Below the pieces are notes generated by a model. It was not told where the DNA came from. It worked only from the letters and a program-made list of their open reading frames with translations, and did not search any database. A program made the translations under genes and the position numbers. DNA of 13,316 bases, from assembly GCA_036380925.1 (NCBI GenBank), contig DASVDW010000167.1, positions 1 to 13,316 of the forward strand, given 5' to 3'. Positions 5,726-12,791 of the stretch are shown piece after piece. Within the stretch, counting starts at the first letter, position 1, and each line of letters begins with the position of its first letter. Origin of the DNA: JAICLV01 sp036380925 (GTDB lineage Bacteria; Actinomycetota; Actinomycetes; Acidothermales; Acidothermaceae).

Positions 5726-7657
5726 CTAGGACTTCGAGTTCGAGTTGGAGTAGCTGGGCAGGCCGGCGATGGCGGAGGTCAACTGGGCGCCGGTCGCCTG
5801 CAGCTGGCCGAGCTGGTTCTCCAGGTTCGCCCACTGCAACTGCAGCGCCGCTTGCTTCGCGTCGAGCACCGTCTGCCAACTCGCGATCTCGCTGTTGAGC
5901 GTGTCGATCGTCGAGTTGACACCGCTGATTTCGTTCGTCAGCGCCCCTGTTTGCGACGAGATGGCGGCGTTGGCCGCGATGCCGAGCTTTTGCGCGACAC
6001 CGGCGGAGTAGGCGAAAGCGCCCGCCGATCCGCCGCCGAGCGCCGCGACGTCCGCCGGGGTGAGGGTGACGTTCAGCATGATGGCGTCTACGCCCGGCGT
6101 GCCCGCCGGTGTGTAGAGGATCTGACCGATCCCTTTGGCCGTTTGCCCGTTGATGGTGCCCGCGACGTCCAGGCCCGCGGTGACCGCGGAGGCGACAAGG
6201 CCCCCGGTGGCCGCCGAGGTGAAGGTGGATTGCGATCCGTAACCCGCCGAGGCGAGGTTGATGACGCCGTTGCTGCCAAGCGTCGACGTGACGCCGAGCT
6301 TGTTCGTCGCCGCCATCGCGTTGAGCGCGTCGACGATCGTCTGCGCGGTGTCACCGGCCTGCACCGTGTAGGTGGCGCTGGTGGAGCCGGAGCCGAGCGT
6401 GATGGTCTGGCCGGCGCTGATGCCGCTCGACGTGTCAATTGTCGCGCTCGCCTTCGTCGCGGCCTGCGTGATCGTGACGTCGTAGGAGCCGACCTGCGTG
6501 GCGTCCGTGCTCTTTTGCAGCGTGATGGTTCCGCTCAACCCTGACTGGGCCGGCGTGAAGGCGCCCGCCGGCATGAACGCCGACTGCACCGACGCTGGGT
6601 TCGAGTTGAACGCGGAAGTGAAAGCGTCGCGGTCGAAAGTGATCTGGCCGTCCTTGGTCAGCGAGAGTCCGATGCTCGTCGCGCTCGTGCCGTTGCCGAG
6701 CATCGAACCGACCGCGCCGAGGATGTTGTTGCGCAGCTGCTCGGCCGTCATGTCGCCGGTCAGAACCGATGCTCGGTTGTTCTGCGCGTCGTAGGCGGTG
6801 TCCTTCGAGATCTCGCTGAGCACCGCGTTGGCGGCGTCGACCATCGCCTGCACCTTGTCGGCGATGCCGGAGCCGTCGGGTGAAGTCTGCAGCGAGACGC
6901 CGGTGACCAGCTGGCTCACGGTGAACGTCATGTTCGGGATCGCGTCGCTGAACGTGTTCGTGCTCGACGAGATGGTGTACGCGGCAGGCGTTCCGGCCCC
7001 GACGGTGATTTGCGCGTCTTGCGCGGTCGAGGTGTTCTGCATCGTGCCGAGTGAGTCCAGCCCGGTCACGGAGAACGAGGCGTTGGCGCCGGTGGCGCTC
7101 GACGTGAGCTGCAGCTTGTACTGTCCGGGCGACACTTGCACCGCGGTGGCCTGCACACCCGAGCCGCTCTTGTTGATGCCGGCTACGACGGCGCCGAGGG
7201 ACCCGTCGCCGGTGTCAATCGTCACGGGCGCATTGGCGCCGCTCGTGATGGTCACCTGCGTTCCGCCTGTGACCACCGTCGCCGAGGTGCTGGAGACGGT
7301 GTTCGCGAAGACGGAGGACTGGTAGCTCGCGAGTTGTGTCACGTCGAAGGTGAAGTTGCCCGCCTGCGCGCCCGCAGAGGCGGTCGCGGTCACCGTGCTG
7401 GACGACGAGGTCACGGCCATCGCCTGCCACGTCGAAGCCGCGGTCAGCGCGTCCGAAGCGGTTTGCATCGCGGCGAACTTGGTGTTGATCGTCTGATACG
7501 CGAAGAGCTTCGCCTGCTGCAGTGCGAGGTTGTTCTTGAGGTTGGTCTGGGGCAGCGCCGCTTGCGCCATGATGGCGTTGATGATCGACGTCGTGTCGAG
7601 ACCGCTGACGAGTCCGTCAATCTTCGAGTTGCCGCTTGAGCTAATTGTGGTGGCCAT
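5726..7657 (-). CDS. fliD: Flagellar filament cap protein FliD (HAP2)
   Basis: FliD is the exported cap at the filament tip under which flagellin subunits fold into place. The 643-residue protein opens with the family signature KIDGLVSGLDTTSIINAIM (12-30), followed by an N-terminal coiled coil (about 35-70). It closes with a long C-terminal coiled coil (about 573-632, LTNEISGVNSTIDTLNSEIA onward). The beta-rich middle contains two stretches resembling the flagellin hook IN motif, near 146-200 and 428-485. GQITFDRDAFTSAF (338-350) and GVAQKLGI (553-560) are FliD-type landmarks. The protein is longer than the enteric form (about 470) because of Ser/Thr/Gly-rich material in the middle. The start is ATG at 7657 with AAGGAG at 7668-7673. 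It lies downstream of fliC, separated by a strong hairpin. Confidence 0.96.
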   Translation of the reverse strand: MATTISSSGNSKIDGLVSGLDTTSIINAIMAQAALPQTNLKNNLALQQAKLFAYQTINTKFAAMQTASDALTAASTWQAMAVTSSSSTVTATASAGAQAGNFTFDVTQLASYQSSVFANTVSSTSATVVTGGTQVTITSGANAPVTIDTGDGSLGAVVAGINKSGSGVQATAVQVSPGQYKLQLTSSATGANASFSVTGLDSLGTMQNTSTAQDAQITVGAGTPAAYTISSSTNTFSDAIPNMTFTVSQLVTGVSLQTSPDGSGIADKVQAMVDAANAVLSEISKDTAYDAQNNRASVLTGDMTAEQLRNNILGAVGSMLGNGTSATSIGLSLTKDGQITFDRDAFTSAFNSNPASVQSAFMPAGAFTPAQSGLSGTITLQKSTDATQVGSYDVTITQAATKASATIDTSSGISAGQTITLGSGSTSATYTVQAGDTAQTIVDALNAMAATNKLGVTSTLGSNGVINLASAGYGSQSTFTSAATGGLVASAVTAGLDVAGTINGQTAKGIGQILYTPAGTPGVDAIMLNVTLTPADVAALGGGSAGAFAYSAGVAQKLGIAANAAISSQTGALTNEISGVNSTIDTLNSEIASWQTVLDAKQAALQLQWANLENQLGQLQATGAQLTSAIAGLPSYSNSNSKS

Positions 7658-7681
7658 CTGAACGCCGCTCCTTCCGCTCCC

Positions 7682-7708
7682 TTATCGACCGCTTACCGAG
7701 GCAGATCA
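7682..7708 (-). promoter_or_regulatory. Weak candidate sigma-28-like promoter before fliD
   Basis: The minus strand reads TGAT (7708-7705), 15 bases, then GTCGATAA (7689-7682), a seven-of-eight match to the consensus -10 GCCGATAA. Against it, the -35 is poor and lies inside the fliC terminator stem. The implied start, near 7675, would also fall almost on the fliD SD, leaving practically no leader. It is recorded as a possibility only; fliD may instead depend on read-through from fliC. Confidence 0.2.
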
Positions 7709-7751
7709 GGGGTTGGGACCCTCTGCTGTCGCCGAGAGTCCCAACCCCTGA
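7706..7751 (-). terminator. Terminator hairpin after fliC
   Basis: Two perfect 14-base arms (7706-7719 and 7738-7751; plus-strand left arm TCAGGGGTTGGGAC) flank an 18-base loop, starting 7 bases after the fliC stop. There is no T-run on either side, which is common for high-GC actinobacteria. The arms are mutually complementary, so the stem could work in either direction, but no gene converges on it from the other strand. It should separate the abundant flagellin message from fliD, either as a terminator or as a 3' end that blocks exonucleases. Confidence 0.8.
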
Positions 7752-7758
7752 GCGGCTA

Positions 7759-9018
7759 CTAGCCGAGGAGCTTCAGAACCGCCTGCGAGGCCGAGTTGGC
7801 CTGCGCCAGCATCGAGACGCCGGCCTGCTGGAGCACCTGCGCCTTGGTGAAGTTCACCATCTCCGACGCCATGTCGGTGTCCTGGATCGCCGAGTTCGAG
7901 GACTGCAGGTTCTCGACAGTGACGTTCAGGTTGTTGATGGTGTGCTGGAACCCGTTCTGGTAGGCGCCAAGCGTCGACCGAAGGGTCGAGACCTTTGCGA
8001 TGGCGCCCTGCACCTTGGTGATCGTCGCCGCGGCGCTGACGTCGGTGCCGGCGGCCACGCCCAGGGTGCTCGAGTCGGCGTTGCTGATCTTGACGACCTG
8101 GGTGTCGCCATTGTCGGCGCCGATCTGGAAAACGCCGCCGTTGGCCGCAGCCGTCGCGGTCACCGCTGTGGTGGTGAAGCCGAAGTCACCGGCCGCGGCA
8201 CCCTTCGCGCTCAACGTCGTCCCGGCGACGCCGGACGAGAGCGCGACCTTCCACACACCGTTGCCCTCGTCGCTGATACTCACCTTCACGTCGCCTGCGG
8301 TGTAGCCGCTGACGGCTGTCTTCAGCGCCGCGTCGACCGACTTCTGCAGGTCGTTCTGAACGTCCGCCGCCCGGCTGTAGTGGCCGGCGGCCTCTGCCGT
8401 GCCGTAGTCGTTCGTCGAGTGCCCGGTGAGCTTGCCGGTGAGCGTGCTCGCCGACAGCGTGGTCCCGTCGATGGTCAATCCGTTGAAGTCGATCTGCATG
8501 TTGCTGAAGTCGGTCCCGGCGAAGCCGGTCAGTCCGGTGTCGGCAGCAATCCCCGTCATCGCGGTGGCGACCGTCGCCGACGTGCCACCGAACGTGCCGT
8601 CGAGCAAGGCGCTCTGGCCGAACTTCGTGGTTTTGCTGATGTTGTCGATCTCACCCGCGAGCTGGTCGAACTCCGCCTGGGCCGCCGCGACAGCGCCGGC
8701 GTCTTGCGAGCCCGAGTTGTTGGCCTGAACCGCGAGCACGTTCATGCGCTGCAGGATCGAGTCGACCTCGGTGAGCGCGCCGTCAGCGGTCTGCACGACG
8801 TTGATGCCGTCTTGCGCGTTCTTGACCGCCTGGGAGAGACCACCGATCTGCGCCTGCAGGCCCTGGCTGATGCTCAGACCCGCGGCGTCGTCCGCCGCCT
8901 TGTTGATGCGGTAGCCGCTCGACAACTTCTGCAAGCTGTCCGACAGCTTGCTTTGCGTCATCGACAGGTTGCGGTACGCGTCGAGGGCGTCGGTGTTGGT
9001 GTTGATGCGAAGACCCAT
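7759..9018 (-). CDS. fliC: Flagellin FliC (filament subunit)
   Basis: This is the major filament protein, exported unfolded by the flagellar type III system and polymerised under the FliD cap. The 419 residues begin with the conserved N-terminal D0/D1 region (MGLRINTNTDALDAYRNL, then LSSGYRINKAADDAAGLSIS). They end with the matching C-terminal region (SAIQDTDMASEMVNFTKAQ to SQAVLKLLG). The surface-exposed variable part is about residues 145-330. The segment corresponding to the TLR5-recognised site of Salmonella flagellin is kept: LQRMNVLAVQ (89-98) and QAEFDQL (114-120), with R91, L95 and E116 in the key positions. The start is ATG at 9018 with a strong SD, AAGGAGG, eight bases upstream. The leader carries a promoter candidate and two CsrA-type sites. 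Only one flagellin gene is in the window. Confidence 0.98.
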   Translation of the reverse strand: MGLRINTNTDALDAYRNLSMTQSKLSDSLQKLSSGYRINKAADDAAGLSISQGLQAQIGGLSQAVKNAQDGINVVQTADGALTEVDSILQRMNVLAVQANNSGSQDAGAVAAAQAEFDQLAGEIDNISKTTKFGQSALLDGTFGGTSATVATAMTGIAADTGLTGFAGTDFSNMQIDFNGLTIDGTTLSASTLTGKLTGHSTNDYGTAEAAGHYSRAADVQNDLQKSVDAALKTAVSGYTAGDVKVSISDEGNGVWKVALSSGVAGTTLSAKGAAAGDFGFTTTAVTATAAANGGVFQIGADNGDTQVVKISNADSSTLGVAAGTDVSAAATITKVQGAIAKVSTLRSTLGAYQNGFQHTINNLNVTVENLQSSNSAIQDTDMASEMVNFTKAQVLQQAGVSMLAQANSASQAVLKLLG

Positions 9019-9026
9019 TTGATTTT

Positions 9027-9034
9027 CCTCCTTG
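9027..9034 (-). promoter_or_regulatory. Candidate CsrA site 2 over the fliC ribosome binding site
   Basis: The minus strand reads CAAGGAGG here, which both is the fliC SD and fits the CsrA core CANGGANG. CsrA bound at this place would block ribosome entry, as known for the Bacillus hag message. The GGAGG part is expected of any strong SD, so the extra information is only the CA at the front. None of the other SDs I compared in the window, except that of csrA, has it. Confidence 0.5.
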
Positions 9035-9045
9035 AGTTGGGCCTC

Positions 9046-9070
9046 GGGCGGTCCATCCGTGGGCCAGCCC
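9046..9070 (-). promoter_or_regulatory. Candidate CsrA site 1 in a hairpin loop of the fliC leader
   Basis: In the fliC transcript, GGGC-T-GG pairs with CCGCCC (six pairs with one bulged U), leaving a 12-base loop that contains CACGGATG (minus strand, 9061-9054). This fits the CsrA core CANGGANG, with the GGA exposed in the loop, as CsrA prefers. The GGA lies 27 bases upstream of the GGA in the SD site, a distance one CsrA dimer could bridge. The pairing was done by eye and no folding energy was calculated. Confidence 0.5.
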
Positions 9071-9085
9071 TTGCTTTCGCTTGTT

Positions 9086-9099
9086 CCGACTTTTGTCGG
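9086..9099 (-). other. Small hairpin near the 5' end of the predicted fliC transcript
   Basis: CCGAC and GTCGG form a perfect 5-bp stem around an AAAA loop in the transcript. It begins just downstream of the predicted start site. GTTC upstream can pair with GAAC downstream if GGC bulges out, as an alternative longer form. A 5'-terminal hairpin could stabilise the flagellin mRNA, but that is inference. Confidence 0.4.
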
Positions 9100-9108
9100 C
9101 CGAACGCA

Positions 9109-9135
9109 CCATCGGCGGCGGCCAGACCGACCTTA
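9109..9135 (-). promoter_or_regulatory. Candidate sigma-28 (FliA/WhiG)-type promoter of fliC
   Basis: The minus strand reads TAAG (9135-9132), a 15-base spacer, then GCCGATGG (9116-9109). This matches three of four positions of the -35 TAAA and six of eight of the -10 GCCGATAA, with exact spacing; it is the best of the three copies. Flagellin is the standard target of this sigma class. The predicted start is near 9102, giving a leader of about 80-85 bases that holds the hairpins and CsrA-type sites described here. Confidence 0.7.
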
Positions 9136-9392
9136 GGGATTCGATCGAAGATCCACAGCCGCCCGAAGCCGTCGCCGACCTCGAGAGACCGACCGAGTTA
9201 GTCACAAGCGCGCTCGCGCGTGCCGAGATCTCCCGGACGCTCCACCGGGCGGGAAACGACAGCGCCGCCGTGCGACACGCCGTCGCCGAGGCGTTAAAAG
9301 ACGTGCACACCGTCGGTGCTCGCGGCAGCGGCCACCGACGTCGGACTGACCGTGTCCTCGCCGCGCTAGCCCTGATTCCTCGCAAAGATCTC
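9136..9392. other. Divergent spacer between fliC and flgN promoters, no gene seen
   Basis: This is the middle of the 470-base gap between fliC and flgN. The flgN frame stays open upstream through this stretch, but there is no SD-supported start in it, and the translation is Arg-rich and unlike FlgN, so I read it as non-coding. I found no further sigma-28-like match with good spacing on either strand. It may hold binding sites for an unknown activator of the divergent promoters. Confidence 0.5.
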
Positions 9393-9419
9393 TCAGCTGC
9401 CCCACGCACCCGCCGATGG
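9393..9419 (+). promoter_or_regulatory. Candidate sigma-28 (FliA/WhiG)-type promoter of the flgN-flgK-flgL operon
   Basis: TCAG (9393-9396), a 15-base spacer, then GCCGATGG (9412-9419). The -10 is identical to that of the fliC copy and the -35 is identical to that of the flgB copy. A start near 9426 would leave a leader of about 60 bases before flgN, with the SD GAGGAGG at 9475-9481. Confidence 0.65.
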
Positions 9420-9488
9420 GAGCCCAACGATTGCCGCGCGCTCCCGCGCAGCAAAGACGATGCGCAGTTTGCGCGAGGAGGTTGCGCG

Positions 9489-9974
9489 ATGGGCCTCGCC
9501 GAGGTGTCCGACATCCTCTGGCGAGAGCGTGAATTGCTCGACGTCTTGCTGTTCAAGCTTGAAGAAGAGCAACTCCTGCTCGCCGCCGGCAAGGTGCGCT
9601 GGCTGGCGCGCGCGACCCGCGAGGTCGAACTCGTCCTCGAGCAGATCCGGCTCACCGAGCTCACCCGCTCCATCGAGGTCGACGCCGTCGCGGCGTCTCT
9701 GGGTCTTGACCCCAACCCGAGCCTGTCGAGCCTCGCCGACGCCGCCCCAGCCCCGTGGTCGGACCTGTTCCGCTCGCACCGCACGGCGTTCCTCACGCTG
9801 ACCCAGGAGATCTCCTCGCTGGCCGAGGCGAACCGCGACTTCGTCAGCAACGCCTACCGCTCCGCGCAGGAGACGCTGCGCGCGATCGGCGCGGTGCAGG
9901 TCGACGGCTACACCGCCGCTGGAAAGCGCGAAGGCTCGATCCCCCGTCGTCGGCTGCTCGACGAGGCCATCTGA
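9489..9974 (+). CDS. flgN: FlgN-type chaperone for the hook-filament junction proteins
   Basis: FlgN family proteins are cytoplasmic chaperones that protect FlgK and FlgL and guide them to the export gate. The 161-residue product is almost wholly helical: LWRERELLDVLLFKLEEEQL near residue 10-29, then a basic patch (KVRWLARATREVELVLEQIR), and a second long helix pair (about 90-135, SDLFRSHRTAFLTLTQEI onward). This is the pattern of actinobacterial FlgN-like proteins. The ATG at 9489 is preceded by GAGGAGG with a 7-base spacer; the open frame upstream is not credible. The stop overlaps the flgK start as TGATG, so chaperone and client are translationally coupled. The family is poorly conserved, so the call rests partly on position before flgK. 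Confidence 0.88.
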   Translation: MGLAEVSDILWRERELLDVLLFKLEEEQLLLAAGKVRWLARATREVELVLEQIRLTELTRSIEVDAVAASLGLDPNPSLSSLADAAPAPWSDLFRSHRTAFLTLTQEISSLAEANRDFVSNAYRSAQETLRAIGAVQVDGYTAAGKREGSIPRRRLLDEAI

Positions 9975-11380
9975 TGGGCACCGAGTTCGGCACGATCGGC
10001 ACCGCCCTTTCCGCGCTGCAGGCCGAACGCAAAGCGCTCGAGGTGACCGGTCAGAACATCGCCAACGCCAGCACCGCCGGCTACACCCGTCAGCGAGCGG
10101 TCATGACTGCCGTCGGCGGTTCGGTCATCCCCGCGATGTACTCGAAGTCGGACGGCGTGGGCGCGGGCGTCAACCTGACCGACGTCCAGCGTCTGCAAGA
10201 CGCGTTCCTCGAGCAACGCGGCAACACCGAAAACGGCACGCTCAGCAACCTGCAGAGCATGCAGAGCACCCTTTCCGACATAGAGAACTCCTTCGGCGAG
10301 CCCGGAGACGGCGGCTTGCAAGCCTTGCTTTCGTCGTACTGGAACGGCTGGGACGACGTCGCGAACAACCCCGGCGACGCGGCCGCGCGCACCGCGCTAA
10401 TTGGCACCGCGCAGTCACTGGCGACGGGCCTCAATGTCGCCGCCGGCTCGCTCTCCTCGCAATGGAAGTCGTCGAGGGAGTCCCTGCAGTCGATCGTCAA
10501 CAACGTGAACGGCACCGCCGCCAACATCGCCTCCCTCAACAAGGCGATCGTGGCCGCTACCAGCGCCGGCAACCACCCGAACGACCTGATGGACCAGCGC
10601 GACTTGTTGATCCGGCAGCTCTCGACGCAGATCGGCGCGACGACACGGGTCAACAGCGACGGCTCGACCGACGTGTTCGTCGGGGGATCCGCGCTCGTCT
10701 CGGGCAGCCTGTCGCGGCAGCTCACGATCGGCGGCGCGACCGCGGTCGACCAGGCGACCACCAACCCGGTGAGCCTGTCGTGGGCCGACACGGGCCAGGT
10801 GGTCAACACGGCGTCGGGCCAGGTCGGCGGTCTGCTCAACGCCTTGAACAGCACGATTCCGTCGTACGCGAGCCAGCTCGACGCCGTCGCGGCGCAACTC
10901 GTCACCAGCGTGAACGCGCAGCAGGGCGCGGGTTACGACCTCACCGGTGCCGCGGGCGGCGCGTTCTTCGACCCCGCGAAGACCAAGGCCGCGAACATCA
11001 CCGTCACCCTCACCGATCCGAACGGCGTCGCCGCGTCGTCACAACCGCCGGCCCTCGACGCGAACGGCAACCCGGTCGTCAGCCTCGACGGCAGCAACGC
11101 GCAGAAGCTCGCCAACTTCTCCGGTACCGGCGCCGACGCGCTGTACCGGCAAATGATTGTCAAGCTCGGCTCGGAGTCGCAAAGCGCGCAACAAAAGGTG
11201 ACGACGCAGCAAAGCGTCGTCCAGCAAATTCAGCAGTCTCGCGACTCTGCGGCCGGCGTCGACCTGGACGAGGAGCAGACCAACCTCATCACCTACCAGC
11301 AGGCGTACAACGCCGCGGCGAAGTTCCTGAGCGTCCTCGACAGCGTGCTCGACACGCTCATCAACCGGACCCTGGTCTGA
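9974..11380 (+). CDS. flgK: Hook-filament junction protein FlgK (HAP1)
   Basis: FlgK is the exported first junction protein between hook and filament. The 468-residue protein starts with the rod/hook N-terminal pattern (ALSALQAERKALEVTGQNIA, then NASTAGYTRQRAVM) and has the FlgK-specific NHPNDLMDQRDLLIRQLS helix in the middle. It ends with the characteristic GVDLDEEQTNLITYQQAYNA, then AAKFLSVLDSVLDTLINRTL. It is shorter than the enteric form (about 547) because the variable surface domain is reduced, which is usual in Gram-positive bacteria. The start is ATG at 9974 inside the flgN stop (TGATG); longer readings upstream are flgN in another frame. An SD for flgL overlaps its stop codon. Confidence 0.97.
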   Translation: MGTEFGTIGTALSALQAERKALEVTGQNIANASTAGYTRQRAVMTAVGGSVIPAMYSKSDGVGAGVNLTDVQRLQDAFLEQRGNTENGTLSNLQSMQSTLSDIENSFGEPGDGGLQALLSSYWNGWDDVANNPGDAAARTALIGTAQSLATGLNVAAGSLSSQWKSSRESLQSIVNNVNGTAANIASLNKAIVAATSAGNHPNDLMDQRDLLIRQLSTQIGATTRVNSDGSTDVFVGGSALVSGSLSRQLTIGGATAVDQATTNPVSLSWADTGQVVNTASGQVGGLLNALNSTIPSYASQLDAVAAQLVTSVNAQQGAGYDLTGAAGGAFFDPAKTKAANITVTLTDPNGVAASSQPPALDANGNPVVSLDGSNAQKLANFSGTGADALYRQMIVKLGSESQSAQQKVTTQQSVVQQIQQSRDSAAGVDLDEEQTNLITYQQAYNAAAKFLSVLDSVLDTLINRTLV

Positions 11381-11391
11381 GGAGATCACTC

Positions 11392-12291
11392 GTGAGCATG
11401 CGGGTCACCCAAAACGCCGTCACCACCGCGATGCTGGCCGGGCTGCAGGCCAACAAGGCGGAGCTGTCGCGGCTGCAGCTGCAGCTGAGCTCCGGCCGAC
11501 AGGTGACCAAGCCGTCCGACGACCCGGTCGGCACCGATCAGGCGATGCAGTACCGCACCGAAATCGCGCGGGCCAACCAATACCAACGCAACGGGAACGA
11601 CGGCCTGGCCTGGCTCGGCACGGCCGACGGCGCGCTGCAAAGCGGTGTCGCGATCCTCAACCGGCTCCGGGTGCTCACCACGCAAGCCGCGAACACCGGC
11701 GCCAGCGACGCCAACGCCCGGACCGCGATCGCCGCGGAAGTCGACAGCTTGAAATCCGACATGCTCGGCTTGGCGAACACGACGTACCTCGGCCGGCCGA
11801 TTTTCGGCGGCGCCACGTCGCTGAACGCGGCGTACGTCAAAGACCCGGCCACCGGGCTGGTGAGCTATCAAGGCGACACCGGCAAGGTCACCCGCACAGT
11901 CGGCAGCAACGCGGTCGTGCAGGTGAACATCAACGCCGCCGACGCCTTCGGCTCGCCAGGCAACGACATTTTCACGACGTTCGACCAAATCCTGAACGAC
12001 CTCAAGACCAACCCAACCAACCTCACCAACGACCTCGTTGGCATCCAGGCGTCGCTCGACCGCATGACGAACGCGCAATCGATCGAAGGCGCCGCGTACA
12101 ACCGGATCAACAACATGATCAACCTCGCCGGCGCTCACGCCGACACGCTGACTGGAAATCTGTCGGACGTCGAAAACGTCGACACCGCCAAAGCCGCGAC
12201 CGAACTGACGATGCAGCAAGTGAGCTACCAGGCCTCGCTCGCAGCCATGTCGAAAGTTCTCCAACTCTCGCTCACCGATTTCTTGAGGTAG
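11392..12291 (+). CDS. flgL: Hook-filament junction protein FlgL (HAP3)
   Basis: FlgL is the second junction protein, a flagellin-like subunit on which the filament is built. The 299-residue product has the flagellin-type N-terminal helix (MRVTQNAVTTAMLAGLQANK, then LSRLQLQLSSGRQVTKPSDD, then PVGTDQAMQYR), and LGRPIFGG in the centre is typical of FlgL. The C-terminal helix includes NVDTAKAATELTMQQVSYQA and SKVLQLSLTDFL. I chose GTG at 11392 because GAGGAG at 11379-11384 lies seven bases upstream; the in-frame ATG at 11398 is 13 bases away. The gene is 11 bases after flgK and 10 before fliW, so all are likely in one transcript. Confidence 0.96.
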   Translation: MSMRVTQNAVTTAMLAGLQANKAELSRLQLQLSSGRQVTKPSDDPVGTDQAMQYRTEIARANQYQRNGNDGLAWLGTADGALQSGVAILNRLRVLTTQAANTGASDANARTAIAAEVDSLKSDMLGLANTTYLGRPIFGGATSLNAAYVKDPATGLVSYQGDTGKVTRTVGSNAVVQVNINAADAFGSPGNDIFTTFDQILNDLKTNPTNLTNDLVGIQASLDRMTNAQSIEGAAYNRINNMINLAGAHADTLTGNLSDVENVDTAKAATELTMQQVSYQASLAAMSKVLQLSLTDFLR

Positions 12292-12301
12292 GACGCCAAC
12301 C

Positions 12302-12742
12302 ATGACCGCGACGCTCATCGACGTGCCGACGCTGGATTTCGCCGGCAACCTGATCGGCTTCCCGTCGGCGCACCGGTTCGCGCTGGTGCGGGTCGCCCCC
12401 GACAACGAAGTGCTGTTCCGGCTCACCTGTCTCGACATCGAGGGACTTGAGTTCGTCGCCGCGGCGCCGTACCCGTTCTTCCCTGGCTACGCGCCGGAGA
12501 TCGACGACGCGACCGCCGAGCGCCTCGAACTGCAAGACGCGGACGACGCGATGCTGCTGGTGCTGCTCACCGTGGGGCCCGATCTGGCCAGCACGACGGC
12601 GAACCTGTTCGCCCCGATCGTGGTCAACGTGCACACCCGCCGGGCCGCCCAGGTGACGCTGGTCAACGGCGGCCACCCGCTGAAGGCCCCCCTCACCGCG
12701 CACCTCGACCCGCCGCACCGCGCGGCGCGGCAAGCGAGCTGA
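12302..12742 (+). CDS. fliW: Flagellar assembly factor FliW (CsrA antagonist)
   Basis: FliW is a small cytoplasmic beta-barrel protein. In Bacillus it binds CsrA and stops it from repressing flagellin translation, and it is itself titrated by unexported flagellin. The 146 residues are of normal length. Recognisable parts are the LDFAGNLIGFPSAHRFALVR start, the acidic stretch EVLFRLTCLDIEGLEFVAAA, PYPFFPGYAPEIDDA, and NLFAPIVVNVHTRRAAQVTL with the NLxAPIVVN core typical of FliW. The ATG at 12302 follows flgL by 10 bases, with an AGG/GGA-type SD overlapping the flgL stop. csrA begins 49 bases downstream. The C-terminal end (from about 125) is basic and variable. Confidence 0.95.
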   Translation: MTATLIDVPTLDFAGNLIGFPSAHRFALVRVAPDNEVLFRLTCLDIEGLEFVAAAPYPFFPGYAPEIDDATAERLELQDADDAMLLVLLTVGPDLASTTANLFAPIVVNVHTRRAAQVTLVNGGHPLKAPLTAHLDPPHRAARQAS

Positions 12743-12752
12743 TCCAGCGCGG

Positions 12753-12758
12753 TAGGAT
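12753..12758 (+). promoter_or_regulatory. Possible -10 element for a separate csrA promoter
   Basis: TAGGAT lies in the 49-base gap between fliW and csrA and looks like an actinobacterial vegetative -10 box. No good -35 is found 16-18 bases upstream (GCAAGC there), so the case rests on the -10 alone. If real, csrA would also be expressed independently of the flagellar operon. Confidence 0.25.
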
Positions 12759-12774
12759 CGGCGCTCTGGCCCGC

Positions 12775-12785
12775 CAGGGAAGGAG
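12775..12785 (+). promoter_or_regulatory. csrA ribosome binding site overlapping a CsrA-type motif
   Basis: CAGGGAAG (12775-12782) fits the CsrA core CANGGANG and overlaps the SD AAGGAG (12780-12785), which sits six bases before the TTG start. The SD supports that unusual start, and the overlap would allow CsrA to limit its own translation, as in other bacteria. The autoregulation is inferred. Confidence 0.45.
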
Positions 12786-12791
12786 CGCCGG

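Noticed and set aside
7645..9201. A 518-codon plus-strand frame opposite flagellin.
   Set aside because: It lies wholly antisense to fliC and has no SD or recognisable protein pattern.
9292..9312. TTAAAAG in the fliC-flgN gap as a -35 element.
   Set aside because: No GCCGAT-like -10 occurs at a 15-base spacing; the nearest, GTCGGTGC, is 13 bases away and poor.
9081..9488. In-frame upstream extension of flgN.
   Set aside because: There is no SD-supported start, the composition is unlike FlgN, and it runs through the divergent promoters; ATG at 9489 has an excellent SD.
10462..11391. A long frame leading into flgL in the same reading frame.
   Set aside because: It is flgK read in the wrong frame; flgL begins at its own SD-supported GTG at 11392.
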